Assembly (NCBI RefSeq): GCF_003050965.1
Contig: NZ_QAOU01000008.1
Location: 47,571 to 111,570 of the forward strand
Reading direction: 5' to 3'
DNA from: Nitrosospira sp. Nsp2
Lineage (GTDB): Bacteria; Pseudomonadota; Gammaproteobacteria; Burkholderiales; Nitrosomonadaceae
Length of the DNA: 64,000 nt
The notes beneath the pieces are model-generated. The model saw nothing but the letters and a program-made list of their open reading frames with translations. It had not been told where the DNA came from and did no database searches. Positions within the stretch are counted from its first letter, which is position 1. Each line of letters starts with the position of its first letter. The position numbers and the translations under genes are program-made. This document shows positions 55,444-64,000 of this stretch, piece by piece.

Positions 55444-57324
55444 TTAGCGCTTGCTACTCGCAGTGGTCGCGCCACGCGCGGCACTCTCGGGATTTGTCGG
55501 CTTCCATACCTGACCAATGGCTACGTGCTCCAGCTTGCGCCGGCTGCCATATACCAGGTTGACCAGGCTGCGCGACACCATCACCGCGCTGAACATCGAG
55601 GTAAGAATCCCCAAACAGAGCACCACGGCGAAGCCTTTTATAGGTCCTGAACCAAACGCAAATAAAGCGATACCGGCAATCAATGTCGTAACGTTGGAAT
55701 CGAGAATGGTACCCCACGCCCGCTCGTAACCGGCGTTGATCGCAGCTTGGGGCGGAAGACCTTGTCTCAGCTCATCGCGGATGCGCTCATTGATCAGCAC
55801 GTTCGCGTCGATTGCCATTCCTATCGTGAGGGCGATGGCCGCCATGCCGGGAAGCGTCAGGGTCGCCTGCAGAATCGAGAGAAGACCGACCAGCAGCAAT
55901 AGATTGACCCCGAGCGCCACCACTGAAATAACGCCAAACACCAGGTAATAGACGCTCATGAAAACCGCGATCATGAGAAACCCGTACAGAGTCGAATTGA
56001 AGCCCCGGGCAATGTTTTCGGCACCCAGGCTGGGGCCCACAGTGCGTTCCTCGACGATGTCCATAGGCGCGGCCAGCGCGCCCGCACGCAGCAGCAGCGC
56101 TACATCCCGGGCCTCTTCGGTCGTCATGCGCCCGCTGATTTGAACCCGCCCTCCACCGATCTCCTCCCGGATTACCGGTGCGGTAATCACCTCCGCCTGA
56201 TTTTTCTCGATCAGCAGGATGGCCATGCGCTTGCCGACATTGTCGTGGGTTAGCTGACGGAAGATCCGAGCGCCATTATTGTCCAGATTGAGGTGCACTG
56301 CCGGCTGATTATTGTTGTCGAAGCCGGCTTGGGCATCATTGATGCGGTCGCCCGTTAGCACTACCTGTTTTTTCACCAGGATCGGGCCTCCGCCGCGCTC
56401 AGTGTAAAGCTCTGAGCCGAAGGGAATCTGGCCGCGCAATGCAGCGTCCACTTCACGCTCCTCATCCACCATGCGCACCTCCAGCGTTGCGGTGCGACCC
56501 AGAATGTCTTTGGCCTTGGCGGTATCCTGCACGCCGGGCAACTGAACAACCACACGATCCACGCCGGCCTGCTGAATGATGGGTTCAGCCACCCCAAGCT
56601 CATTGACGCGGTTGCGGAGCGTGGTGATGTTTTGCTGAACGGCCGAATCCTGTATGCGCTTCTGCGCTTCCGGCGTGAGCGTGGCAGTCAAGTGAAACTC
56701 GGCTTCCACGTTCTGGTCGCGCAAGCTCAAATCGGTGTAAGTCTTCTTGATTTCAGCTTCCGCCTGGGCACGAGATTCAGCGCTGCGAAATTTGACTATT
56801 ATCAGCGAGCCCTGCTTTTCGAGGCCCGCATAAGGAATTTTCTTCTCCCGCAAGCTGCCGCGGATATCCGCGCTATAGCGGTCGAGCGCCTTCGATAACG
56901 CGCCCTTCATATCCACCTGCAGCATGAAATGAACACCGCCGCGCAGGTCAAGGCCAAGATACATCGGCAACGCGCCGATGCTGGTCAACCATTGGGGGGA
57001 ATTGGGGAGCAGATTCAGCGCAACCATGTAACCGTTGCCCAGCACCGACTGAAGCATGTCCCGGGCTTTGATCTGGGTATCGGTATCGGCAAAACGCACT
57101 TTGACCCCACCTGGCTCAAGAAGCATGCCGTTTATGGGGAGATTGGCCTTCTTCAGGGCCTCCTCTACCCGTTGCAGAAGGGCCGTATCAGCCTTGGCCG
57201 TGGTGCGCAACGGAGAAATTTGCACTGCCGGGGATTCGCCATAAAAATTCGGCAGCGTGTAGAGCAACCCGAGGACTATCGAAACCGCAATGATCAGGTA
57301 CTTCCAGAAAGGGTAGCGGTTCAT
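55444..57324 (-). CDS. secD: Protein translocase subunit SecD
   Basis: A 626-residue inner-membrane protein with a large periplasmic P1/P4 domain. MNRYPFWKYLIIAVSIVLGL starts the first helix, GLDLRGGVHFMLQVD is the D1 motif, and AIALTIGMAIDANVLINERI with GFAVVLCLGILTSMFSAVM lies in the conserved TM region. It is located between yajC and secF, the canonical order. Confidence 0.95.
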   Translation of the reverse strand: MNRYPFWKYLIIAVSIVLGLLYTLPNFYGESPAVQISPLRTTAKADTALLQRVEEALKKANLPINGMLLEPGGVKVRFADTDTQIKARDMLQSVLGNGYMVALNLLPNSPQWLTSIGALPMYLGLDLRGGVHFMLQVDMKGALSKALDRYSADIRGSLREKKIPYAGLEKQGSLIIVKFRSAESRAQAEAEIKKTYTDLSLRDQNVEAEFHLTATLTPEAQKRIQDSAVQQNITTLRNRVNELGVAEPIIQQAGVDRVVVQLPGVQDTAKAKDILGRTATLEVRMVDEEREVDAALRGQIPFGSELYTERGGGPILVKKQVVLTGDRINDAQAGFDNNNQPAVHLNLDNNGARIFRQLTHDNVGKRMAILLIEKNQAEVITAPVIREEIGGGRVQISGRMTTEEARDVALLLRAGALAAPMDIVEERTVGPSLGAENIARGFNSTLYGFLMIAVFMSVYYLVFGVISVVALGVNLLLLVGLLSILQATLTLPGMAAIALTIGMAIDANVLINERIRDELRQGLPPQAAINAGYERAWGTILDSNVTTLIAGIALFAFGSGPIKGFAVVLCLGILTSMFSAVMVSRSLVNLVYGSRRKLEHVAIGQVWKPTNPESAARGATTASSKR

Positions 57325-57407
57325 GTTATAGGAATGGATACGGTGAGAAGAAGGGGGTGAGAAGAATGGCTTGGCACCCTTCGCGTCGTGCCTTTACCAG
57401 AAATCGG

Positions 57408-57746
57408 TTATTCCTTTTCGATGCTGCTCAGCGTTCCCTTGGGCAGAAGGGTCTGAACGGCCGACTTCAGCGTGGTAACCTGCACATTTTCGGCTATCTG
57501 AAGTATGACATAAGTACCGCTAACCTTGACGACGCGCCCCAACTGGCCACCCGTGGTTACCACTTCGTCGCCTTTTTGCAGCGCCTCGATCATCAATTTC
57601 GTTTCCTTGGCGCGCTTGGCCTGGGGACGGATCAGCAAAAGGTAAAACACGGCGAATATAGCGATCAGCGGTAGCAAGCTCATCAAATCCGCGCCGGCCG
57701 ATTGCGCAGGTGCCGCCGCCTGGGCATAGGCTTCACTAATCAACAT
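57408..57746 (-). CDS. yajC: Preprotein translocase subunit YajC
   Basis: A 112-residue single-pass membrane protein associated with SecDF. MLISEAYAQAAAPAQS precedes the helix (LMSLLPLIAIFAVFYLLLIR), followed by the cytosolic RPQAKRAKETKLM and GDEVVTTGGQLGRV. ATG 57746 is preferred over the upstream 57815 because the longer form overlaps tgt and lacks family similarity. Confidence 0.93.
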   Translation of the reverse strand: MLISEAYAQAAAPAQSAGADLMSLLPLIAIFAVFYLLLIRPQAKRAKETKLMIEALQKGDEVVTTGGQLGRVVKVSGTYVILQIAENVQVTTLKSAVQTLLPKGTLSSIEKE

Positions 57747-57777
57747 GGCATTCTCCGGGGATAAAAAAGAAGGGATT

Positions 57778-58917
<1,140 letters not shown>

Positions 58918-59054
58918 CTATATGCTTGCGGGTAACAAATACCCGAACTGCGCTAGTGTGATTTGCGGCATGGAAATCAGGCCGCTCTCGCCCAGTCCAC
59001 TATTTCGGCAGCTACGCGTTTCGATAGCCATGCCATATTTATAAATTGGCCGTT

Positions 59055-60101
59055 CTATGAGTCCCTCTCGATCAGCATGGCGTCACCATAACTGAAAAAG
59101 CGGTAGCGGCTTCTTACAGCATACTCGTAAGCACGGCGGATATTTTCCATCCCGCCAAAGGCCGATACGAGCATCAACAAGGTCGAACGCGGCAAGTGGA
59201 AATTAGTCAACAAACGCTCCACTACGCGAAAATGGTACCCCGGCGTAATGAAAATATCGGTCTCGCCATGGCCGCCGACCAATTTGCCCCGGCCCGCCTT
59301 CCCACCCTCTGCCGCCGCTGCCTCGAGCGCTCGCAACGACGTGGTGCCGATTGCAATTACAGCCCTTCCTTCCGCCTTGGCGCGTCCGATCGCTTCCACC
59401 GTTTCCGCAGGCACATGAAAAATCTCCCGGTGCATCTTGTGATCAGCAATGTTTTCGGCCCGGACAGGCTGGAACGTACCCGAACCGACATGCAGTGTGA
59501 CATACGCTATAGCCACGCCCATATTCTGCAAAGCGCTCAACATATTTTCATCGAAATGCAGGCCTGCCGTTGGGGCGGCCACCGCGCCCGCCTGTCGCGC
59601 GTAAATGGTTTGATAGCGAGTCTCGTCCGCGCTATCCGGAGAACGCGAAATATAAGGGGGCAGCGGCAGATGGCCGTATCGTTCCAGCAACTCGGCGACG
59701 GTATCCTCGTGCTCGAAGCGCAAGGCATAAAACTCATGGTCATGCCTCAACACCGTGACCTCGACTGCCTCAGCAAGAAACAGTTTTGATCCCGGCTTGG
59801 CGGGATGGCTCGCGCGCATTACCGCCAGAGCGCAATGCGCGTCCAGCACTCGCTCCACCATCACCTCAACCTTGCCGCCCGTGTCCTTAACACCGTATAG
59901 GCGGGCCTTAATAACACGCGTATCGTTGAACACCATCACATCCCCGGCGCGGACATATCGGGGTAGATCTGCAAACCGTGCATCTCGCATGGCGCCAGTC
60001 GAACCTTCGAGGTGCAGCATACGGCTGCTGGCACGCTGCTCCGCCGGGAACTGGGCGACCAGCTCGGGCGCCAGATCGAAATCAAAATCCTGAATTTTCA
60101 T
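59055..60101 (-). CDS. queA: S-adenosylmethionine:tRNA ribosyltransferase-isomerase
   Basis: A 348-residue enzyme making epoxyqueuosine from preQ1-tRNA and SAM. QFPAEQRASSRMLHL, VFNDTRVIKARL, AAPTAGLHFDENML, VTLHVGSGTFQPVR and NFHLPRSTLLMLVSAFGG are family motifs. It acts after Tgt, whose gene is next downstream on the same strand. Confidence 0.96.
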   Translation of the reverse strand: MKIQDFDFDLAPELVAQFPAEQRASSRMLHLEGSTGAMRDARFADLPRYVRAGDVMVFNDTRVIKARLYGVKDTGGKVEVMVERVLDAHCALAVMRASHPAKPGSKLFLAEAVEVTVLRHDHEFYALRFEHEDTVAELLERYGHLPLPPYISRSPDSADETRYQTIYARQAGAVAAPTAGLHFDENMLSALQNMGVAIAYVTLHVGSGTFQPVRAENIADHKMHREIFHVPAETVEAIGRAKAEGRAVIAIGTTSLRALEAAAAEGGKAGRGKLVGGHGETDIFITPGYHFRVVERLLTNFHLPRSTLLMLVSAFGGMENIRRAYEYAVRSRYRFFSYGDAMLIERDS

Positions 60102-60120
60102 TTCGCGTATTATACCGATA

Positions 60121-60168
60121 AGCCTCGCTCAGCCTCGCTCGGTTGCCGGTTGCCGGTTGCCGGTTGCC
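60121..60168. repeat. Short tandem repeats upstream of tRNA-Leu
   Basis: AGCCTCGCTC is present twice in tandem (60121-60140), followed by GGTTGCC four times in tandem (60141-60168). They lie between queA and tRNA-Leu, so they may affect both promoters by length variation. Confidence 0.85.
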
Positions 60169-60223
60169 GCGATTTGAGTTTTCAGTGATAATCGCCCTCC
60201 TGCAAGGAAGCGCGAAAAGCTTT

Positions 60224-60310
60224 GCCGGGATGGCGGAATTGGTAGACGCACGGGACTCAAAATCCCGCGACTGCGAGGTCATGGGGGTTCGATTCCCCCT
60301 CCCGGCACCA
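60224..60310 (+). tRNA. tRNA-Leu (anticodon CAA)
   Basis: A class II tRNA with acceptor stem GCCGGGA/TCCCGGC, D-loop GGAATTGGTAGACG, anticodon stem CGGGA/TCCCG enclosing CTCAAAA (anticodon CAA), a variable arm, T-arm GGGGGTTCGATTCCCCC and an encoded 3' CCA. It reads UUG codons. Confidence 0.95.
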
Positions 60311-60404
60311 AAATAGAGTTTCAGAGAACAGCAGGGCATACCTAAAACCCAGTAAACGTAATTCTAGCAAGCATGCCATGAGTTGGGCGCCGTCTTACAA
60401 TGGC

Positions 60405-60955
60405 GCAGCCGGTACGGCGGCATGGACGTGTCAATGATGACGCGTTTGAAGGAGATGTACGCCGAGGAGCGGTTCAAGGTTGAAATCGTGGCCGGGGCGA
60501 TGCTAAAAAAATGGTAGCACCATCTCGACGCCAGGAGATGGCGCTACATGTAGTCAAGGAAAAGGCTGTCAGCATCCGGCTTGCCTGTCAGGCGTTTGTT
60601 ATCAGTCAAACCTGCTACCGATATCAAACCCCAACTGTCTTCGTAGAACAGCGAAATCGCGGACTGTCTGATTCGTCTGACCGCGAATCAGCGGAACTGG
60701 GGTATCCGCGTCGAATTCATCCAACCGGGCAAGCCGCAGCAGAACGCCTATATCGAACGCCACAACCACCGTCCGCCACGACAGGCTGGCGCGCATTACC
60801 TGTTCAACAGCATTGAGGAGGTTCAGGACTACGCGACCCGCTGGCTCTGGACCTATAATCACGAGCGCCCCAAGATGGCCCTCGGTGGCATTACCCGAAA
60901 CAGAAATTGGCCCTGGTCGCATGACCTCTACTTTCAGGCCGCTTCAAAAATGGGG
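60405..60955 (+). pseudogene. IS3-family transposase remnant
   Basis: Fragments of an IS3/IS407-type transposase in several frames: YGGMDVSMMTRLKEMYAEER (OrfA end), AMLKKW then stop, RRQEMALHVVKEKAVSIRLACQAF and SQTCYRYQ (start of OrfB), then a jump to NQRNWG fused to IRVEFIQPGKPQQNAYIERH, and finally NHERPKMALGGIT near the C-terminus. The middle of the DDE domain is deleted and stops interrupt it, so it is not active. It lies 95 bp downstream of tRNA-Leu. The 3' side ends near a GGGGGGTTTACC terminus-like sequence. Confidence 0.85.
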
Positions 60956-61287
60956 GGTTTACCCCCGATGACCGCATTCTAATTTCCGTTGAAGGATATC
61001 AGTCATGGGTAGAGACGGGTCTGGTACCAAGCAAGCATCGGCGACTCGTATGAAATCTCCGTCACCTCTAAATGCATTACTTGCTGGGAAAAATGATCGG
61101 CCTAGGTCATTCCGCGTTAATCGAAAATTTGATATTTGATTTTGAGTTCGAGTTTCTAAATGACCCGATCTGGCAAGTAAATGGATGAGCGTATTGTTTC
61201 AGTGTAGGCAAGGTGTTCAAGGTCCTTCAGGGCGCGCAAGGTAAAGGAATTAGCTACTCAACTACGCCAAATTCCTCACACAACTCA

Positions 61288-62070
61288 CTAGTCTCTCCAT
61301 GCCGGAAAAGCCGGTAAACCATGGAAGAAAGCCATGTCGTGATTGGGCCAGAGTTCAGCGCCTTCCGCGCGCGCCAACTCCTTGAGCTTGCGGATACTCG
61401 TCACCGCCAGCGCTTCGTTACCCTGCCAGCAGCATTCCGGCGCAATTTCCAGTGATAAATTTTCTTCCAGATCGACCGCATCTCCACAAATGATGATAGA
61501 CCCGCGCTTTGGCAGCTCGATAAATAGCGACATATGGCCAGCCGTATGGCCCGGGCTCGTAATAGCATGCACTCCCGGCGCTACAAGGTATTCGCCTATC
61601 TTGGTGCGCCACCGATCCGCATTAACCAATTCATCGGCCAACACAATAGTGTCCATCCCCGTACGCGCAGCGGCCAACTCATCGGCCTGCACATGCACTT
61701 CGCAGGCCGGCAGATCGCATAGACCGCCTACGTGGTCGAAATGCAAATGCCCGATAAACACAAGGTCTATATCGGACGGCGTTAACCCAAGTTGAGCCAG
61801 GTAGCGCGGTATACGCTGCTCTTCCTGCATGCGAGGCGGTTCCACCTGCGGACGCATTGGGTCGAAATATCGGGCGAGGAGTGCCGGGTCGGTCAGCTTG
61901 CGGTAGTCGCATCCCGCGTCATACAAAATGTGCCCGTTGGGTGTTTCGATCAGATAAGCTAGGATCGGCGCATCGATGAATTCGCCGTACCCACGATGAG
62001 GGGTCGAAAGGATCTTCTCATAGCGAATCGTGCCGGTAAGCAGGGGCCAGACCTTCAGAGCATGAGCCAT
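61288..62070 (-). CDS. Metallo-beta-lactamase-fold AHL lactonase
   Basis: A 260-residue MBL-fold protein of the N-acyl-homoserine lactonase family. Metal ligands are His108-x-His110-x-Asp112-His113 (HLHFDHVGG), His175 (SPGHTAGH), Asp197 (CGDAVD) and a C-terminal His in WPNHDMAFF. The N-terminal APILAYLIETPNGHILYDAG is typical of AiiA/AttM-like enzymes. It would open the lactone ring of AHLs and so quench or tune quorum signalling. Other lactones are possible substrates. A 16-bp dyad lies 21 bp upstream of the start, which implies its own regulator. Confidence 0.82.
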   Translation of the reverse strand: MAHALKVWPLLTGTIRYEKILSTPHRGYGEFIDAPILAYLIETPNGHILYDAGCDYRKLTDPALLARYFDPMRPQVEPPRMQEEQRIPRYLAQLGLTPSDIDLVFIGHLHFDHVGGLCDLPACEVHVQADELAAARTGMDTIVLADELVNADRWRTKIGEYLVAPGVHAITSPGHTAGHMSLFIELPKRGSIIICGDAVDLEENLSLEIAPECCWQGNEALAVTSIRKLKELARAEGAELWPNHDMAFFHGLPAFPAWRD

Positions 62071-62090
62071 AATTAACTCCCGGCAGCAAG

Positions 62091-62106
62091 GACACGAGTC
62101 CGTGTC
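62091..62106 (-). promoter_or_regulatory. Operator-like dyad upstream of the lactonase gene
   Basis: GACACGAGTCCGTGTC is a perfect 6+4+6 dyad 21-36 bp upstream of ATG 62070. It is unlike the lux-box-like site upstream of luxI, so a TetR- or MarR-type regulator is more likely. Confidence 0.5.
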
Positions 62107-62976
62107 GAACTAAACCTAAAAACCTTGATCGACAATTAATTGCCAGCGGCGCGGCCGCTTATTACTACAGGGTCATTAAATCTCTTCACTTTTGCTCTCT
62201 GGCTCTTTAGTATTTAAATAACGCAAGCGTTTCAGTAAATGCCCCTACCTAACATTAGTATGATTTTGCGAAACTGCAACTTGAACTTATATGGTGTACG
62301 CAGGTGGGTGAGTGTGGCGCATTAAAGCTCTTACTCACTTGAACCAAGCAGCTCTATATTGCAGGTAGCCGCCAACTATACTAAGGACGTAAGGGCAGCG
62401 GGATAAATTCCGAAATAGAATCACTTGAAGCGTTCGCGTCTATCGTTATCGCAAATGAACGTTCTGGCGGCGGATTGGAAGGCCGCGGTTACCAACTTCT
62501 GGCCAGTGCACGAGCCAACAAATTTTGAGTTACTTTTCGTGGCTGGAGGGTACTCAAGAGAAACTCATAAAGAAGCTAGGCTCTGGGCCGCACGCATGCA
62601 TAAAGACCCACAAAATGGAATCCCGTCGGCCAGGTATTTTACCCGCCGGAGACGTGCGCTGTGCTCTATCAAGCGGGTTGCCTCGGCAGTGGGGGACGGT
62701 CGATGGCGGTGCACTCCGTTCATGAATACCTGGCTTCGGGTTGAACGGATTTTTGGCAGCCATATCGTGCGTAACGTGGATATGAAAACATGCCAAAAAC
62801 GTGACCATCTGAATCAGGTCCGGCGAGTGACGCCGAGTGCAGCAGGGTTGCAAGGACTGTGTGAAAACAGGCGATAGCTGGTTCATCCAGCGGTGCTTGG
62901 GTGCAATGTTCGGGGCGAACCGCCCAGGGAGCGAGAGTTGAACCCAACATAAATTTTTCCATTTCTACTTGGCATC
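62107..62976. other. Gene-poor stretch between lactonase and FMN reductase genes
   Basis: 870 bp with a 150-codon plus frame (62425-62877, TTG start) and an opposing 110-codon minus frame. Neither has a good ribosome-binding site or known product. Another plus frame reads EAFASIVIANERSGGGLEGR before stops, so this is probably a decayed gene. Confidence 0.4.
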
Positions 62977-63549
62977 ATGATAAAAATCATCGGAATTACA
63001 GGAAGTCTGCGTACTAATTCATTCAATACCGCGCTTTTACGTGCGGCTACAAGCCTGGTGCCAAACGAAACTGCGCTCGAGATCGCGACACTTAAAGGCA
63101 TCCCCCTCTATGATGGTGACGTCGAGGCAAATGAGGGTATTCCTCAGGCAGTGATCGCACTGCAAGGGCAAATCGCCGCTGCCGATGGATTGTTGTTAGC
63201 TACCCCGGAGTACAACAATTCCATACCCGGCGTATTCAAGAATGCGATCGACTGGCTGTCGCGGCCGCCCAGCGATATTCCACGAATTTTTGGGGGTCGG
63301 CCGGTCGCGGTAATGGGCGCTTCGCCCGGGGGATTTGGTACAGTCCTGGCTCAAAATGCTTGGCTACCGGTCTTGCGCACATTGGGCACGCGCCCGTGGT
63401 TCGAGGGTCGGCTCCTGGTATCACGGGCGAACAATGTCTTTGACGAATCTGGTGATATGGTAGACGAAAAGGCACGTAAGCAGCTTCAGGTTTTTCTTGC
63501 CGGATTTACCGAGTTTGTTCAAGGCAGTAGCAAGTTACTAGTGAAATAA
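62977..63549 (+). CDS. NADPH-dependent FMN reductase (chromate/quinone reductase family)
   Basis: A 190-residue flavodoxin-like cytosolic reductase. The FMN phosphate-binding loop is GITGSLRTNSFNTALLRAA, the second flavin segment TPEYNNSIPGVFKNAIDWLS, and MGASPGGFGTVLAQN the third. Members reduce quinones, azo compounds or chromate with NADPH. It stands alone, pointing toward a PEP-CTERM gene on the other strand. Confidence 0.92.
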   Translation: MIKIIGITGSLRTNSFNTALLRAATSLVPNETALEIATLKGIPLYDGDVEANEGIPQAVIALQGQIAAADGLLLATPEYNNSIPGVFKNAIDWLSRPPSDIPRIFGGRPVAVMGASPGGFGTVLAQNAWLPVLRTLGTRPWFEGRLLVSRANNVFDESGDMVDEKARKQLQVFLAGFTEFVQGSSKLLVK

Positions 63550-63690
63550 TCGCATTACCGTGGGGAGTACCAGATACACGTACCCCCAGACCTCAACAAG
63601 ACCAAGCTATAAAACCAAAACGTTAAATGACCTAAGAATAAGAGCTGGTGCGGGTTCGAGCCGATGCTTTGAGACCGTATGCGAGCCTCT

Positions 63691-63754
63691 TGCCTTCCTG
63701 CCTTCCTGCCTTCCTGCCTTCCTGCCTTCCTGCCTTCCTGCCTTCCTGCCTTCC
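63691..63754. repeat. Eight-copy octanucleotide tandem repeat
   Basis: TGCCTTCC is repeated exactly eight times (64 bp) between the convergent FMN reductase and PEP-CTERM genes. The unit is not a multiple of three and all frames read Leu-Pro-Ser-Cys-type runs, so it is not coding but likely hypervariable in copy number. Confidence 0.95.
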
Positions 63755-63899
63755 CCCTTCGCCTCTCTTGCTCCCCCTCCTAATTCCCTATCTTTTCCCT
63801 TTCGGCCACGTCCTGCCGATTTGTGTGGGCCAGAATTTGAAGGAGCGAAATCTGGCCAGAGCGAGAGTTGTTAAAACACCTGAGCCTCTCGCTAGAGCC

Positions 63900-64000
63900 T
63901 TAGCTCCTGCGGCGCGTCCAGCCGACCATACCCAGTCCCATCAAAATTAGTGCGTAGGTCGCCGGCTCAGGGACAGAGGTCGGGGCTACTGCACTCGCTG
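63900..64000 (-). CDS. PEP-CTERM sorting-domain protein, C-terminal end
   Basis: The 33 codons present read ASAVAPTSVPEPATYALILM then GLGMVGWTRRRS and a stop. This is a PEP-CTERM sorting signal: the VPEP motif, a hydrophobic helix and an Arg-rich tail. The gene enters from the right edge. The protein would be exported, processed by an exosortase and probably attached to or embedded in the extracellular polysaccharide. Confidence 0.88.
   Translation of the reverse strand, partial: ASAVAPTSVPEPATYALILMGLGMVGWTRRRS

Noticed and set aside
60224..61287. tRNA-Leu as an integration (att) site
   Set aside because: I found no repeat of the tRNA 3' end downstream and no integrase gene; only an IS remnant is present.
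62425..62877. 150-codon plus frame between lactonase and FMN reductase
   Set aside because: TTG start without a Shine-Dalgarno, an opposing long frame and no known domain; more likely decayed DNA.
63560..63950. Pro/Ser/Cys-repeat proteins across the octamer array
   Set aside because: All plus frames give the same low-complexity repeat because the unit is 8 bp; this is a product of the tandem repeat, not a gene.

Overview
The window looks like a chromosomal segment of a betaproteobacterium, most likely a Nitrosospira-type ammonia oxidiser (Nitrosomonadaceae). This rests on the housekeeping proteins, the recN-nadK | hrcA-hemH and queA-tgt-yajC-secD-secF gene orders, PEP-CTERM sorting tails and a LuxI-type synthase of the kind known from Nitrosospira multiformis. 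No ammonia-oxidation gene lies in the window, so the genus is an inference.

Layout. 1-7.4 kb: the start of a probable ChaN-like secreted protein, purL, the bifunctional NAD(P)H-hydrate repair enzyme, then a peroxiredoxin and a ferritin-like protein. 7.4-9.5 kb (minus strand): a quorum-sensing locus with a lux-box-like site, a luxI-type acyl-homoserine-lactone synthase, a degenerate receiver-domain protein overlapping it by 4 bp, and a run of three small uncharacterised ORFs with strong ribosome-binding sites. 10-15.9 kb (minus): iron genes, comprising a TonB-dependent siderophore receptor, a DUF4198 + PepSY pair, a DUF2325 protein, bacterioferritin, bacterioferritin-associated ferredoxin and hemP behind a Fur-box-like site.

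16.6-34.5 kb (plus): a surface-polysaccharide cluster with a sulfotransferase, several methyltransferases, UDP-GlcNAc 2-epimerase, many glycosyltransferases (two of them very large multidomain fusions), a Wzm/Wzt-type ABC exporter and an FkbM methyltransferase. A decayed sugar-dehydrogenase-like gene that still ends in a PEP-CTERM tail follows.

35.6-60.3 kb: mostly core genes. These are an atypical SDR, arfB, a response regulator/histidine kinase pair, a carboxylesterase, a Tat-exported transglutaminase-like protein, darP, pmbA, a phosphoglycerate-mutase-like protein, a LuxR-type AHL receptor, xth, folE, a ferritin-like di-iron protein, recN, nadK, hrcA, hemH, a DedA protein, secF, secD, yajC, tgt, queA and tRNA-Leu(CAA). 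60.3-64 kb: an IS3-family transposase remnant, a probable AHL lactonase, an NADPH-dependent FMN reductase, an eight-copy octamer repeat and the 3' end of a PEP-CTERM gene.

The most notable theme is that AHL synthesis (8.8-9.4 kb), AHL reception (45.0-45.7 kb) and probable AHL degradation (61.3-62.1 kb) all lie in one 54-kb span but in separate transcription units. The synthase has its own lux-box-like site and is linked to small genes I cannot assign to a known family.
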